A stretch of 26,296 nt of DNA from SFWF01 sp045539095 (GCA_045539095.1 JAZQER010000008.1:1-26296); one strand, 5' to 3'. Shown: positions 1 to 6,647, counted from the first letter of the stretch. A program made the numbers and translations. The notes: generated by a model from the letters alone, not told the origin.

Positions 1-1
1 C

Positions 2-358
2 CCCGAAAATCATCCACTAAAGGATAGCAAAAAGTTTCCTGTAACTGCTCTTTGTGATGAGCCATTTATGCTTCTTGAAAAAGGGGCAAAAGCTGAAATA
101 TCTGAAATCTTTGAGCGTAACAATTTAACTCCCAATGTGAAATTTACCACTTGGGACGACTATGCGGTAATGTCTATGGTAGAAAGTGGTCTCGGCATTG
201 CGATACTTCCTGAACTGATATTAAAGCGTGTGCCATATAGAATTCTTGCAAAAGAGCTTGACGTTCCGGCATATCGCAATATCGGACTTGCTTTAAGAGA
301 CAAGAAAACCGCCTCACTTGCGGTGAAACGTTTTATTGACTATTTGCAGTATAGATAA
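2..358 (+). CDS. LysR-family transcriptional regulator, C-terminal part
   Basis: The frame is open from the window edge, so the gene is cut at its 5' end. Only about 118 codons of the effector-binding half are present and the N-terminal winged helix-turn-helix lies outside. What is visible fits the second subdomain of the periplasmic-binding-protein-like fold of LysR regulators: a stretch ending in TTWDDYAVMSMVESGLGIAILPE, split here as TTWDDYAVMSM and VESGLGIAILPE, which is the usual 'V..G.Gi.ilP' motif, and a C-terminal helix with LAVKRFIDYL. The ligand and target genes cannot be told. The gene ends just before a strong hairpin (364-398) and the integrase region, so it is probably the last host gene before the integrated DNA, although it could belong to the element. 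Confidence 0.8.
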   Translation, partial: PENHPLKDSKKFPVTALCDEPFMLLEKGAKAEISEIFERNNLTPNVKFTTWDDYAVMSMVESGLGIAILPELILKRVPYRILAKELDVPAYRNIGLALRDKKTASLAVKRFIDYLQYR

Positions 359-363
359 GAAAG

Positions 364-398
364 ATGGCGGCAAGGAGAATTATTCTCCCTGCCGCCAT
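364..398. terminator. Strong inverted repeat after the LysR gene
   Basis: ATGGCGGCA (364-372) pairs with TGCCGCCAT (390-398), and GGAGAA (374-379) with TTCTCC (383-388), around one A/C mismatch and a three-base loop. That is a 15-pair GC-rich stem starting six bases after the LysR stop. No good T-tract follows on either strand, so it may be a weak or factor-assisted terminator. The frame of the downstream integrase is open through it, but the integrase start is placed at 514. Confidence 0.5.
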
Positions 399-474
399 TC
401 TCAAATTATTGAAGAAATTGTGTTTTAAGAAGTCCCAACGTCCTTTAATCAACAACATTGACACATCTATCTTG

Positions 475-493
475 TATAATGGTAGGTACCATT
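475..493 (+). promoter_or_regulatory. -10-like hexamer overlapping a palindromic operator candidate
   Basis: TATAAT (475-480) lies 33 bases upstream of the integrase start. A perfect inverted repeat, AATGGTA (478-484) / TACCATT (487-493) with a 2-base spacer, begins inside the hexamer and covers the expected transcription start. That position suits a repressor. An exact TTGACA lies at 458-463, but the spacer is only 11 bases, so the two hexamers cannot form a normal sigma-A promoter as read. Confidence 0.35.
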
Positions 494-513
494 TTACAGA
501 TAGGAGAATCACC

Positions 514-1683
514 ATGTTCAGAAATTACAGAAACTACAAAATACAGCGCAGAAAGGATGGACGATACACTGCTCGCGTCATGGATCAAGGGCATACCACT
601 TCCTTTTATGGTCGAACCAAAAAGGAAGTACAAAGAAAGCTCGAGGTATATATTGACGAGTTAAATTCCAGTGCGCAAACGAAATACGAAATGTCGCATC
701 CCACAAAATATATGACACTTAGGAATTGGGCGTACCTTTGCCTAAATACCTATTGTGTTGCAAACATCCAGGGCAACACCTATGCTGCCTATGAGAGACT
801 GATCCGTTTGCATTTTGGCGAATTGGGTGATATGCCCGTTGGACGCATCTCGAGCTTGATGGTACAAAAGCATATTACCAACTGCTCACTGCTTGTGGAC
901 GAAAACGGCATCAGCGAGAATCACCTGTGTCGTTTGCGCAATCTTATGCATATGATTTTTGAATACGCAATTCAAAACAATATGATCCAACACAACCCAA
1001 CCAAAGGAGTCCGTATACCCAAAACCGGCATAAACGAAAACCGAGCATTAGCTCCGGACGAGGTTGAACGGCTTATTAACGCAGTACACAACTCTGACCA
1101 CTTGGTTATGTTTTGCATTATCGTTTGTCTCTTTACAGGTCTTAGACGAGTCGAGTTGATTGGTCTGAAATGGAGCAACGTCGACTTTGAAAAGCGAACC
1201 ATCACCATAGATCATCAGCTTGTACGAGAATACAAGATCAACCCCACGGATGAAGCCAAAACGAGCTACGTCCCTAAGGCCACAAAAACCAAAAACGGAA
1301 GGCGAACAATCCATATGATAGAGCCTTTGGCAAAGGAATTTGAAGAGTATAAGCGAAAACTTTTGGAATACCAGGCGAAACGAGGAATCACACATTCAGA
1401 AGACGATTATGTGTTCCCCAGCCGGACCAACAACGGATTTGCCAGCAAGACGTTTTATAAATACTATCACGAAATCTTGGAAGCGGCTGACCTAACCGGC
1501 ATCAATTTTCATACACTTCGTCACACCTTTGCTACTATGTGCCTAGAATCCGGCATGGATATCTTTACGATTTCAAAAACATTGGGACATGCAAGCGTAA
1601 AAATCACCGGCGACGTATATTTACATATGTCCCAGTCACATCAAAAAATATGTCTGGATCAGCTAACCTCCGCCTATATTTAG
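514..1683 (+). CDS. Tyrosine recombinase / integrase (integrase 1)
   Basis: 389 residues. It would catalyse site-specific integration and excision of a mobile element. The start at 514 has AGGAG (502-506) seven bases upstream; the frame is open further up, but through the LysR hairpin. The N-terminal 45 residues (KIQRRKDGRYTARV...) look like the AP2-like arm-binding domain of Tn916-type integrases, and about 70-165 is the SAM-like core-binding domain. The catalytic domain shows R211 (TGLRRVEL), a beta-hairpin Lys near 258-260 (TKTKNGRR), H333-x-x-R336 (HTLRH), H359 (LGHAS) and the nucleophile Y369 (GDVYLH). All active-site residues are present and the length is normal, so it looks functional. 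No excisionase or cargo gene is next to it. An att-like motif lies about 315 bases downstream (1998-2036). Confidence 0.93.
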   Translation: MFRNYRNYKIQRRKDGRYTARVMDQGHTTSFYGRTKKEVQRKLEVYIDELNSSAQTKYEMSHPTKYMTLRNWAYLCLNTYCVANIQGNTYAAYERLIRLHFGELGDMPVGRISSLMVQKHITNCSLLVDENGISENHLCRLRNLMHMIFEYAIQNNMIQHNPTKGVRIPKTGINENRALAPDEVERLINAVHNSDHLVMFCIIVCLFTGLRRVELIGLKWSNVDFEKRTITIDHQLVREYKINPTDEAKTSYVPKATKTKNGRRTIHMIEPLAKEFEEYKRKLLEYQAKRGITHSEDDYVFPSRTNNGFASKTFYKYYHEILEAADLTGINFHTLRHTFATMCLESGMDIFTISKTLGHASVKITGDVYLHMSQSHQKICLDQLTSAYI

Positions 1684-1870
1684 AGCCATCGAGATTTGAT
1701 AGTGTGCTCATTGGTTCTGCTTTTCATAAGATCGCCGGAAAAACACCTTCAAATTGTCCCAAGTTCGTTGGAGCAGCAGCAAAACAGCTGATTTCAAGGG
1801 AAAATCAGATCAAAAGCGTAGTTTAGAGCAACTGATTTATCATTGTGTGCTCCAAAAAAGATCCCAATTT

Positions 1871-1919
1871 TGAAGTAAATTGAAGTAGAAAATTTAAGTC
1901 AAGCATCATAACATCATAA
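1871..1919. repeat. Short tandem repeats downstream of integrase 1
   Basis: Two short tandem duplications lie close together: TGAAGTAAAT/TGAAGTAGAA (1871-1890) and CATCATAA twice (1904-1911, 1912-1919). In integrative elements, such repeats near the integrase end can be arm-type binding sites, but that is only an inference here. Otherwise 1684-1997 has no supportable gene. Confidence 0.4.
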
Positions 1920-1997
1920 CATTAAACTTTGCTTTTTTAGAAAGGGGTTGATTTTTTGCGTCGGAATTTGCTTCAAGGGTATTTTCCAAAAATAGAG

Positions 1998-2036
1998 AAA
2001 AGCCCCGAAAACCCAGTGTTTTCAAGGCTTTTTAGA
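1998..2036. terminator. Terminator-like hairpin; also att-like motif A
   Basis: AAAAGCC (1998-2004) pairs with GGCTTTT (2026-2032) and GAAAAC (2007-2012) with GTTTTC (2018-2023), with 2-base internal loops and a T-run at the end, so it works on paper as an intrinsic terminator for + strand transcription. The same block (AAAAGCCCCGAAAACCC, nine bases, AAGGCTTTTTAGA) resembles the sequence at 4028-4064 after integrase 2. It may therefore mark an element junction as well as a terminator. Confidence 0.55.
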
Positions 2037-2183
2037 TATTCAAAATATAGGCCGAATTAACGAGCGCGTGTTTAACAGTCATGTGCTCCTTTTTTTATGC
2101 CATTTACATAGATTTATATGGACTTATGGGGCGTTTTGGGCCCTAAAAACGGCACTTTTCCATTATGTCCACCTGCAAATTTT

Positions 2184-2282
2184 TTGACTCAAATTCCGTC
2201 TTCTTGACCCTAAAAAATAGAGCCACAAAGAATACAACATATGCTCCCCCCTCTTTTTTGATACAAAAGCTGACCCAAAAAA
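2184..2282. repeat. Three degenerate TGACYC-A-rich repeats in the gene-free stretch
   Basis: TTGACTCAAA (2184-2193), TTGACCCTAAAAAA (2204-2217) and CTGACCCAAAAAA (2270-2282) are in the same orientation in an AT-rich stretch upstream of xis. They could be Int or Xis arm sites of the second element. The rest of 2037-2313 has no open frame with a ribosome binding site or recognisable product. Confidence 0.3.
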
Positions 2283-2313
2283 TTTATTTTTCCTAATTTC
2301 TGGTGATGTTTTC

Positions 2314-2341
2314 TTGAAACGCAACCATAATCTCTCATAAA
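2314..2341 (+). promoter_or_regulatory. Candidate xis promoter
   Basis: TTGAAA (2314-2319), 16 bases, then CATAAA (2336-2341). This is a moderate sigma-A match and the best candidate upstream of the excisionase gene. The predicted start near 2348 would give a leader of about 110 bases that contains the structured region 2351-2433. Confidence 0.35.
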
Positions 2342-2350
2342 TTATTAGCA

Positions 2351-2433
2351 TAGAAGTTCATCACAAAATGAACAAATGATACGACACTGCAATGAGCCGG
2401 ACATTGCAGACGGATGAACGTGCCAAACTTCTA
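2351..2433 (+). promoter_or_regulatory. Structured leader upstream of xis
   Basis: TAGAAGTT (2351-2358) is complementary to AACTTCTA (2426-2433). Inside, CTGCAAT (2387-2393) pairs with ATTGCAG (2403-2409) around a 9-base loop, and TTCAT (2357-2361) can pair with ATGAA (2368-2372) or GTTCATC (2356-2362) with GATGAAC (2413-2419). The outer stem is flanked by another complementary pair, AATTATT (2340-2346) / AATAATT (2434-2440). The structure ends just before the xis ribosome binding site (AAGGAGG, 2444-2450). It could be a regulatory RNA fold or paired binding sites for Xis. Confidence 0.4.
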
Positions 2434-2457
2434 AATAATTAAGAAGGAGGCTATCGC

Positions 2458-2664
2458 ATGTCTGAAGCCAAAAATCTCGTGCCAATTTACCACAAGATCA
2501 CACTAACGATCGATGAGGCGAATAAACTCACCAACATCGGCATCAACAGAATCGATGCTCATCTGCGCAAACCAAACTGCCCGTTTGTGTTGTTCGTGGG
2601 GAAAAAGAAATTGGTAAAACGTAAAGAGTTTGAAGAGTATATCAGCAAAACTCTTTGTTTCTGA
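2458..2664 (+). CDS. xis: Tn916-type excisionase
   Basis: 68 residues, the usual size for Xis of the Tn916 group. The start is an ATG eight bases after a strong AAGGAGG. The sequence reads as a MerR-like winged helix: YHKITLTIDEANKLTNIG is the helix-turn-helix entry, IGINRIDAHLRK the second helix, and FVLFVGKKKLVKRKEFEEYI the wing and last helix, all characteristic of this family. It would bend DNA at the element ends and direct the following integrase towards excision. The stop codon is followed 48 bases later by a hairpin terminator (2712-2760), so xis is probably transcribed separately from int. Confidence 0.85.
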   Translation: MSEAKNLVPIYHKITLTIDEANKLTNIGINRIDAHLRKPNCPFVLFVGKKKLVKRKEFEEYISKTLCF

Positions 2665-2706
2665 TAGCATTTCACAAATTCTTGCGGAAAAGTTTTCATT
2701 ATTGTC

Positions 2707-2735
2707 TTGAGAAAAAGGGCGCACTGTGTTATAAT
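2707..2735 (+). promoter_or_regulatory. Sigma-A promoter of integrase 2
   Basis: TTGAGA (2707-2712), a 17-base spacer and TATAAT (2730-2735). The expected start is near 2742, giving a leader of about 44 bases before the int ATG at 2786. The -35 hexamer abuts the left arm of the terminator hairpin and the -10 lies in its loop. Confidence 0.7.
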
Positions 2736-2760
2736 TATAGTGTAGCAGTGTGCTCTTTTT
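2712..2760 (+). terminator. xis terminator whose loop holds the int promoter
   Basis: AAAAAGGGCGCACTG (2712-2726) and CAGTGTGCTCTTTTT (2746-2760) pair over 15 positions in RNA, counting two G-U pairs, with a 19-base loop. The right arm ends in a five-base T-run. Transcripts arriving from xis would fold this terminator. Transcripts starting at the promoter at 2707-2735 begin near 2742, inside the loop, lack the left arm and cannot fold it. Confidence 0.6.
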
Positions 2761-2785
2761 CGCCAAGGCGGAAAGGAGTTCATCT

Positions 2786-3970
2786 ATGGGAAAGAATCTC
2801 AAAGGCAAAGAATGTGGTAAGGGTATCTACCAAAGAAAGGATGGTCTATACAGCGCAAGGTTTATAGATAAATTTGGAAAAAGACACGAAAAATATTTCC
2901 AAACAATTCCGGAAGCACGCAACTGGATGGAGGACGCAAAATACGCCGACAAACACGAAGAAGTTTTTGTTGCGACCGAGACCACCGTTGACGAATGGTT
3001 TGACTTTTGGTTTGAGAATATCGTTGGAGACTTAGCTCCCAACACGCTTCGAAACTACCGTGAGCGATATATTCAGAACATCCAACCCGTTATGGGTAGG
3101 ATGCTAATCTCCGATGTTAAGCCGATGCATTGCAAAAAAGTATTCATCCAAATGGATGCCAACTATGCAGGCTCAACCATCCGTCAAACTTACATCACCA
3201 TGGGTACAATGTTCAAGGCGGCAAAAATGAACGACCTGATCAGAAAGCATCCCATGGACGGCGTTCGGTTCACCAAGCCCATCCGAGCGAAGGACGATAT
3301 CAAATTCCTGACACGGGATGAGCAACGGATCTTCCTTGAACAAGCAAAACGTTCTCACAACTATAACCAGTATGCTCTGATTCTTGAAACCGGTTTGCGA
3401 ACAGGCGAACTGATTGGTCTGACCTGGGATGCGATTGATTTTGAGAAACGCACCCTGACCGTAAACAAGACGTTGGAGTTTCGGTACAACAGCCAGACCT
3501 GGCGTGCAGGACCGCCCAAGACGCCACAGAGCTATCGAACCATTCCGCTAACGGACAGGGCTTACGAAATTCTTAAAAGCGTCTGGGAGAGCCGTGAGGG
3601 ACGCAAAGAGTCCCCTATCCTATCGGAGACCTTGGAATATATGGATCGTCGTACAGGCGTCACCTCAAAGATTGTGATGCGAGATCTTGTATTTATCAAC
3701 TGGCGCACCGGAGCACCGGCCAAAAACAGCTCTTACGATACCCATCTTTACAAGCTCTGCGACGAAGCAGGGATCGAACGTTTTTGTATGCACGCTTTAC
3801 GCCACACTTATGCGACACGTGCTATCGAAAGCGGAATGCAGCCGAAAGTGCTGCAAAAATTGTTAGGTCACGCCAGCATACAAACGACCATGGATCGGTA
3901 CGTTCACGTAACGGACGAATCTATGGATCAAGCTGTAAAGCAATTCCAACTAAATGGGGTTACGGCATAA
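2786..3970 (+). CDS. int: Tn916-type tyrosine recombinase (integrase 2)
   Basis: 394 residues, full length. The start at 2786 follows AAAGGAG (2772-2778); the longer frame from 2750 would start inside the right arm of the upstream terminator and is not used. Residues 12-60 (GIYQRKDGLYSARF...) match the N-terminal arm-binding domain, 66-165 the core-binding domain, and 172-394 the catalytic domain. Active-site residues seen are R205 (TGLRTGEL), K245 (PPKTPQSYR), H336-x-x-R339 (HALRH), H362 (LGHAS) and Tyr372 (DRYVHV). It is related to integrase 1 but clearly distinct in sequence. The xis-int order and the end-of-element position next to ychF are typical of Tn916/ICE modules, but no transfer or cargo genes accompany it. 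Confidence 0.93.
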   Translation: MGKNLKGKECGKGIYQRKDGLYSARFIDKFGKRHEKYFQTIPEARNWMEDAKYADKHEEVFVATETTVDEWFDFWFENIVGDLAPNTLRNYRERYIQNIQPVMGRMLISDVKPMHCKKVFIQMDANYAGSTIRQTYITMGTMFKAAKMNDLIRKHPMDGVRFTKPIRAKDDIKFLTRDEQRIFLEQAKRSHNYNQYALILETGLRTGELIGLTWDAIDFEKRTLTVNKTLEFRYNSQTWRAGPPKTPQSYRTIPLTDRAYEILKSVWESREGRKESPILSETLEYMDRRTGVTSKIVMRDLVFINWRTGAPAKNSSYDTHLYKLCDEAGIERFCMHALRHTYATRAIESGMQPKVLQKLLGHASIQTTMDRYVHVTDESMDQAVKQFQLNGVTA

Positions 3971-3991
3971 AACTCTATGTTATTCCATAGC

Positions 3992-4013
3992 AAAATGGCG
4001 TAAAAATGGCGTA
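3992..4013. repeat. Tandem 11-base repeat after integrase 2
   Basis: AAAATGGCGTA occurs twice with no gap (3992-4002 and 4003-4013), and a degenerate third half (AAAATGCC) follows at 4020-4027. Direct repeats just inside the element end, close to the integrase stop, are the expected place for arm-type integrase sites. Confidence 0.5.
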
Positions 4014-4027
4014 GTAGCCAAAATGCC

Positions 4028-4064
4028 AAAAGCCGAAAACCCTTGCAAATAAAGGATTTTTTGA
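4028..4064. repeat. att-like motif B between integrase 2 and ychF
   Basis: AAAAGCCGAAAACCC (4028-4042), nine bases, then AAGGATTTTTTGA (4052-4064). Motif A (1998-2036) has the same layout: AAAAGCC, two extra C, GAAAACCC, nine unrelated bases, AAGG and a T-run. The conserved flanks around a variable centre suggest a recombination core. It lies directly upstream of the ychF ribosome binding site, so this would be the chromosomal junction. Confidence 0.45.
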
Positions 4065-4080
4065 AGGAGAATGAGATAAA

Positions 4081-5178
4081 ATGAAATTAGGTATCGTTGG
4101 ACTTCCGAATGTAGGGAAATCAACCCTTTTTAATGCTATAACAAACGCAGGGGCACAGTCTGCTAACTATCCTTTCTGCACTATCGAGCCGAATGTCGGT
4201 ATGGTAGCCGTGCCCGACGAGCGGCTTGTCGCTCTTCGCGATATGTACAACCCCGTAAAATTCACCCCTGCAGTTATTGAATTTGTCGACATTGCAGGTC
4301 TTGTAAAGGGTGCCTCCAAGGGTGAGGGTCTCGGAAATAAATTCCTTTCTCACATCCGTGAGGTTGACGCTATCGTTCACGTTGTGCGTTGCTTTGAATC
4401 AACCGACATAATTCACGTTGAGGGCTCTGTAGACCCAGCACGCGATATTGAAACTATTAACCTTGAGCTTATTTTCTCTGATATGGAGATGGTACAGCGT
4501 AGGCTTGACAAATCGTCAAAGGCATTAAAGGGAGATAAATCACTTCAGACCGAAGTCGACTTTCTAAAACGTCTTCTCGACTCTTTAGAACAAGGTATTC
4601 CCGCCCGTGCCATCACGCCTAATGATGACACCGAAAAGGAGGTTCTTAACACCACCGCTCTGCTTTCATTAAAGCCTGTAATTTACGCCTGTAATATGAG
4701 TGAGGATGATTTTGTAAACGGAATAGACTCAAACGCAAACTATCAAAAGGTTAAAGAGATTGCCGCCGCAGAAGGAGCTGAAACTCTGCCGATATGCGCT
4801 TCGATGGAGGCTGAAATTTCCAGTCTTGATGAAGAGGAAAAAATAATGTTCCTTGCTGATTTAGGGCTTGAACAGTCGGGTCTTGACCGCCTTATCAAGA
4901 CTTGCTATTCACTTCTCGGTCTTATCTCTTACCTAACTGCAGGTCAGCCTGAGGTCAGAGCGTGGACAATTAAAAAGGGAACCAAGGCTCCGGGGGCTGC
5001 AGGAAAAATACATTCTGATTTCGAGCGTGGTTTTATTCGCGCAGAGGTCGTATCCTTTAAGGACCTTATGGAGTGCGGCAGTATGGTTGCCGCTAAAGAA
5101 AAAGGACTTGTTCGAAGCGAAGGCAAGGAATATATCATGCAGGATGGGGACATAGTATTATTTAGATTTAATGTTTAA
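4081..5178 (+). CDS. ychF: Redox-regulated ATPase YchF (Obg-family P-loop protein)
   Basis: 365 residues, normal length. The start has GAAGGAG nearby (4063-4069). The G domain shows the P-loop GLPNVGKST (7-15), a switch II region with DIAGLVKGASKGEGLGN (70-86), and NMSE at 205-208 in place of NKxD, the change that makes YchF prefer ATP. A coiled-coil insertion covers about 125-175, and the C-terminal TGS domain about 280-363 includes HSDFERGFIRAEV. YchF binds ribosomes and is linked to stress and translation control. It is a conserved housekeeping gene that here borders the integrated elements. Its TAA stop overlaps the first bases of the palindromic element at 5176-5453. Confidence 0.97.
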   Translation: MKLGIVGLPNVGKSTLFNAITNAGAQSANYPFCTIEPNVGMVAVPDERLVALRDMYNPVKFTPAVIEFVDIAGLVKGASKGEGLGNKFLSHIREVDAIVHVVRCFESTDIIHVEGSVDPARDIETINLELIFSDMEMVQRRLDKSSKALKGDKSLQTEVDFLKRLLDSLEQGIPARAITPNDDTEKEVLNTTALLSLKPVIYACNMSEDDFVNGIDSNANYQKVKEIAAAEGAETLPICASMEAEISSLDEEEKIMFLADLGLEQSGLDRLIKTCYSLLGLISYLTAGQPEVRAWTIKKGTKAPGAAGKIHSDFERGFIRAEVVSFKDLMECGSMVAAKEKGLVRSEGKEYIMQDGDIVLFRFNV

Positions 5179-5453
5179 GTTGGCGAGACTCGAACCTGTT
5201 ACGGTTTCGCTTGTCGCCTTTTCCCGCCTTGCTTGCGTTCATTCTTGTAATGCGACAGCATTACTGCGAATTCCACACTTCGCCTTTCAGAAAAAGGCGA
5301 CTGAGAGAAACTCTTCGACCTGACAAATAAGGAATTTTATGTTCCGACGAAGTCGAAGAACGCAGTAATACCGACGTATTTCAAGTGATGAGACAAGTTC
5401 GGGCGAAAAATTAATATTAGTCAGGCGTGACACGTTCGAGTCTCGCCAACTTA
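5176..5453. mobile_element. MITE-like palindromic element with TA flanks
   Basis: Perfect terminal inverted repeats AAGTTGGCGAGACTCGAAC (5177-5195) and its complement (5434-5452) extend to about 27 bases with two mismatches. TA lies at both borders (5176-5177 and 5452-5453), as expected for a TA target duplication of the IS630/Tc1-mariner kind. Inside are further stems: GTCGCCTTTT (5213-5222) with AAAAGGCGAC (5292-5301), GTAATGC (5247-5253) with GCATTAC (5258-5264), CGCCTTT (5281-5287) with AAAGGCG (5293-5299), and CTTCGAC (5313-5319) with GTCGAAG (5352-5358). There is no coding capacity. Removing one repeat unit would make ychF end in TAG directly joined to the AGGAG of the next gene. Confidence 0.55.
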
Positions 5454-5468
5454 GGAGTGTGCTTTATT

Positions 5469-6155
5469 TTGCCATATTTTTATTTTGATGTTTACTATAT
5501 TTATCTTATTCTACCTGCGCTAATTATTTCGGTAATAGCACAGATAAAGGTCAAATCAACCTTTTCTAAGTATTCAAATGTTACTTCATCACTTACGGGT
5601 GCCGAAGCGGCTGAGCGAGTGCTCCACTCTCACGGAGTGTACAATGTACGAATAGAGCGTGTCGCCGGAAATCTCACCGACCATTTCGACCCGAGATCAA
5701 ACGTTATCAGACTTTCGGAATCGGTTTATGATTCTGCATCGGTCGCCGCTGTCGGTGTTGCGGCTCACGAAGCGGGTCACGCAGTACAGTATGCTGAAAG
5801 CTACTCTCCTATAATGCTTCGCAATAAGATAGTTCCTGTGGTAAATTTCGGAAGTTCAATTTCCTGGATAGTGCTGATACTCGGTGTTTTTCTTAGTATG
5901 CCCGCTCTTTTGTGGCTCGGAATCGGACTTTTCTCACTTTCCACAGTTTTCCATCTTATAACTCTGCCTGTCGAGTTTAACGCATCAAGAAGAGCGATAG
6001 AGACGATAGATTCAAAGGCGCTCCTTAGCGATGAGCAGACAAAAGGCGCAAAAAAGGTGCTCTCTGCCGCTGCTATGACCTATGTTGCGGCGCTTCTTAT
6101 GTCGCTGGCACAGCTGCTTCGCATAGTTTTGCTTTTCGGCAACAGAAGACGGTAA
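5469..6155 (+). CDS. YugP-like membrane zinc metallopeptidase
   Basis: 228 residues from a TTG start (MPYFYFD...), 11 bases after AGGAG (5453-5457). The open frame continues to a GTG at 5427, but that lies inside the inverted repeat. Residues 8-24 form a membrane helix, and others lie at about 130-165 and 202-224. The active site HEAGH (100-104) and the downstream Glu in LPVEFNASRRA (E169) match the neutral zinc metallopeptidase 2 family (B. subtilis YugP). The substrate of this family is not well established. Before the 5176-5453 element arrived, the gene was probably translationally coupled to ychF. Confidence 0.88.
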   Translation: MPYFYFDVYYIYLILPALIISVIAQIKVKSTFSKYSNVTSSLTGAEAAERVLHSHGVYNVRIERVAGNLTDHFDPRSNVIRLSESVYDSASVAAVGVAAHEAGHAVQYAESYSPIMLRNKIVPVVNFGSSISWIVLILGVFLSMPALLWLGIGLFSLSTVFHLITLPVEFNASRRAIETIDSKALLSDEQTKGAKKVLSAAAMTYVAALLMSLAQLLRIVLLFGNRRR

Positions 6156-6187
6156 TATTTTTTAAAATTTTCGGCACACTAATTCGG

Positions 6188-6586
6188 GTGATTACTTTGT
6201 GTAGTTTTATAACATTCGGATTAGGTGCCTTTTCTTATGCTCTTATCGAAATACTGTGGCGAGGGCATACCCACTGGAGTATGATGATAGCAGGTGGGCT
6301 ATGCTTTCTGTCATTTTCTAAAATTGCAGAAAACTGCAAAATGCGACTTTGGCGTAAATGCATTGTAGGAAGTCTGGCAGTGACAACAATAGAGTTCATT
6401 TTCGGGCTTGTTTTTAACATTATTCTGAAAAAGCAAGTTTGGGATTACAGCAACAGACCCTTTAACCTTTTAGGGCAAGTATGTCTGCTGTTTTCTGTCC
6501 TTTGGGGTCTGCTCGCCATTATAGGAATTCCTCTTGCAGGAAAGGTGCGACTCGCTCTGAAACAAAAAAACATCCGCATCGGTTGA
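6188..6586 (+). CDS. CmpB-like small membrane protein (putative ABC transporter type IV)
   Basis: 132 residues from a GTG start with a poor ribosome binding site; the TTG at 6197 is an alternative. Four hydrophobic segments are visible (about 5-22, 30-45, 58-80, 98-118). The motifs GAFSYALIEILWRGHTHWSM, with G-x-x-x-Y and R-G-x-x-H-W, and WDYSNRPFNLLGQVCLLFS, with WDYS and N-x-x-G, are those of the family named 'putative ABC-transporter type IV' (CmpB-like). No transporter function is shown for most members. It lies 32 bases behind the protease gene, so the two are probably co-transcribed. The last codons overlap the left arm of its terminator. Confidence 0.8.
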   Translation: MITLCSFITFGLGAFSYALIEILWRGHTHWSMMIAGGLCFLSFSKIAENCKMRLWRKCIVGSLAVTTIEFIFGLVFNIILKKQVWDYSNRPFNLLGQVCLLFSVLWGLLAIIGIPLAGKVRLALKQKNIRIG

Positions 6587-6599
6587 TGCGGATGTTTTT
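6566..6599 (+). terminator. Intrinsic terminator T1
   Basis: AAAAACATCCGCATC (6566-6580) pairs perfectly with GATGCGGATGTTTTT (6585-6599) around GGTT. It overlaps the end of the CmpB-like gene. A near copy, split open, follows the XRE gene (7281-7295 and 7662-7676). Confidence 0.85.
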
Positions 6600-6624
6600 A
6601 TTAATGCAGAATGCAGAGTGCAGA
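6579..6624. repeat. Direct repeat, left copy (partner at 7656-7704)
   Basis: TCGGTTGATGCGGATGTTTTT (6579-6599) recurs exactly at 7656-7676. After both copies comes TTAATGCAGAATG (6601-6613 and 7681-7693), then a more diverged tail. The left tail contains a tandem ATGCAGA-type repeat. The two copies bracket the small regulator pair and the hairpin array, about 1.08 kb. Confidence 0.75.
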
Positions 6625-6647
6625 TTGTCCTTTTGTGTTCTATTACT

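Noticed and set aside
458..480. TTGACA and TATAAT as a classical promoter for integrase 1
   Set aside because: Both hexamers are exact but the spacer is 11 bases, far below the 16-18 needed.
1539..1826. 95-codon frame overlapping the end of integrase 1
   Set aside because: It lies in another frame over the conserved catalytic region of the integrase and has no ribosome binding site.
2163..2351. 62-codon minus-strand frame upstream of xis
   Set aside because: The sequence is AT-rich with no ribosome binding site or family resemblance.
5434..5452. tRNA 3' end (T-loop GTTCGAGTC plus acceptor CGCCAAC)
   Set aside because: The T-stem complement, D-arm and anticodon arm are absent; the same sequence is simply one end of a perfect inverted repeat.
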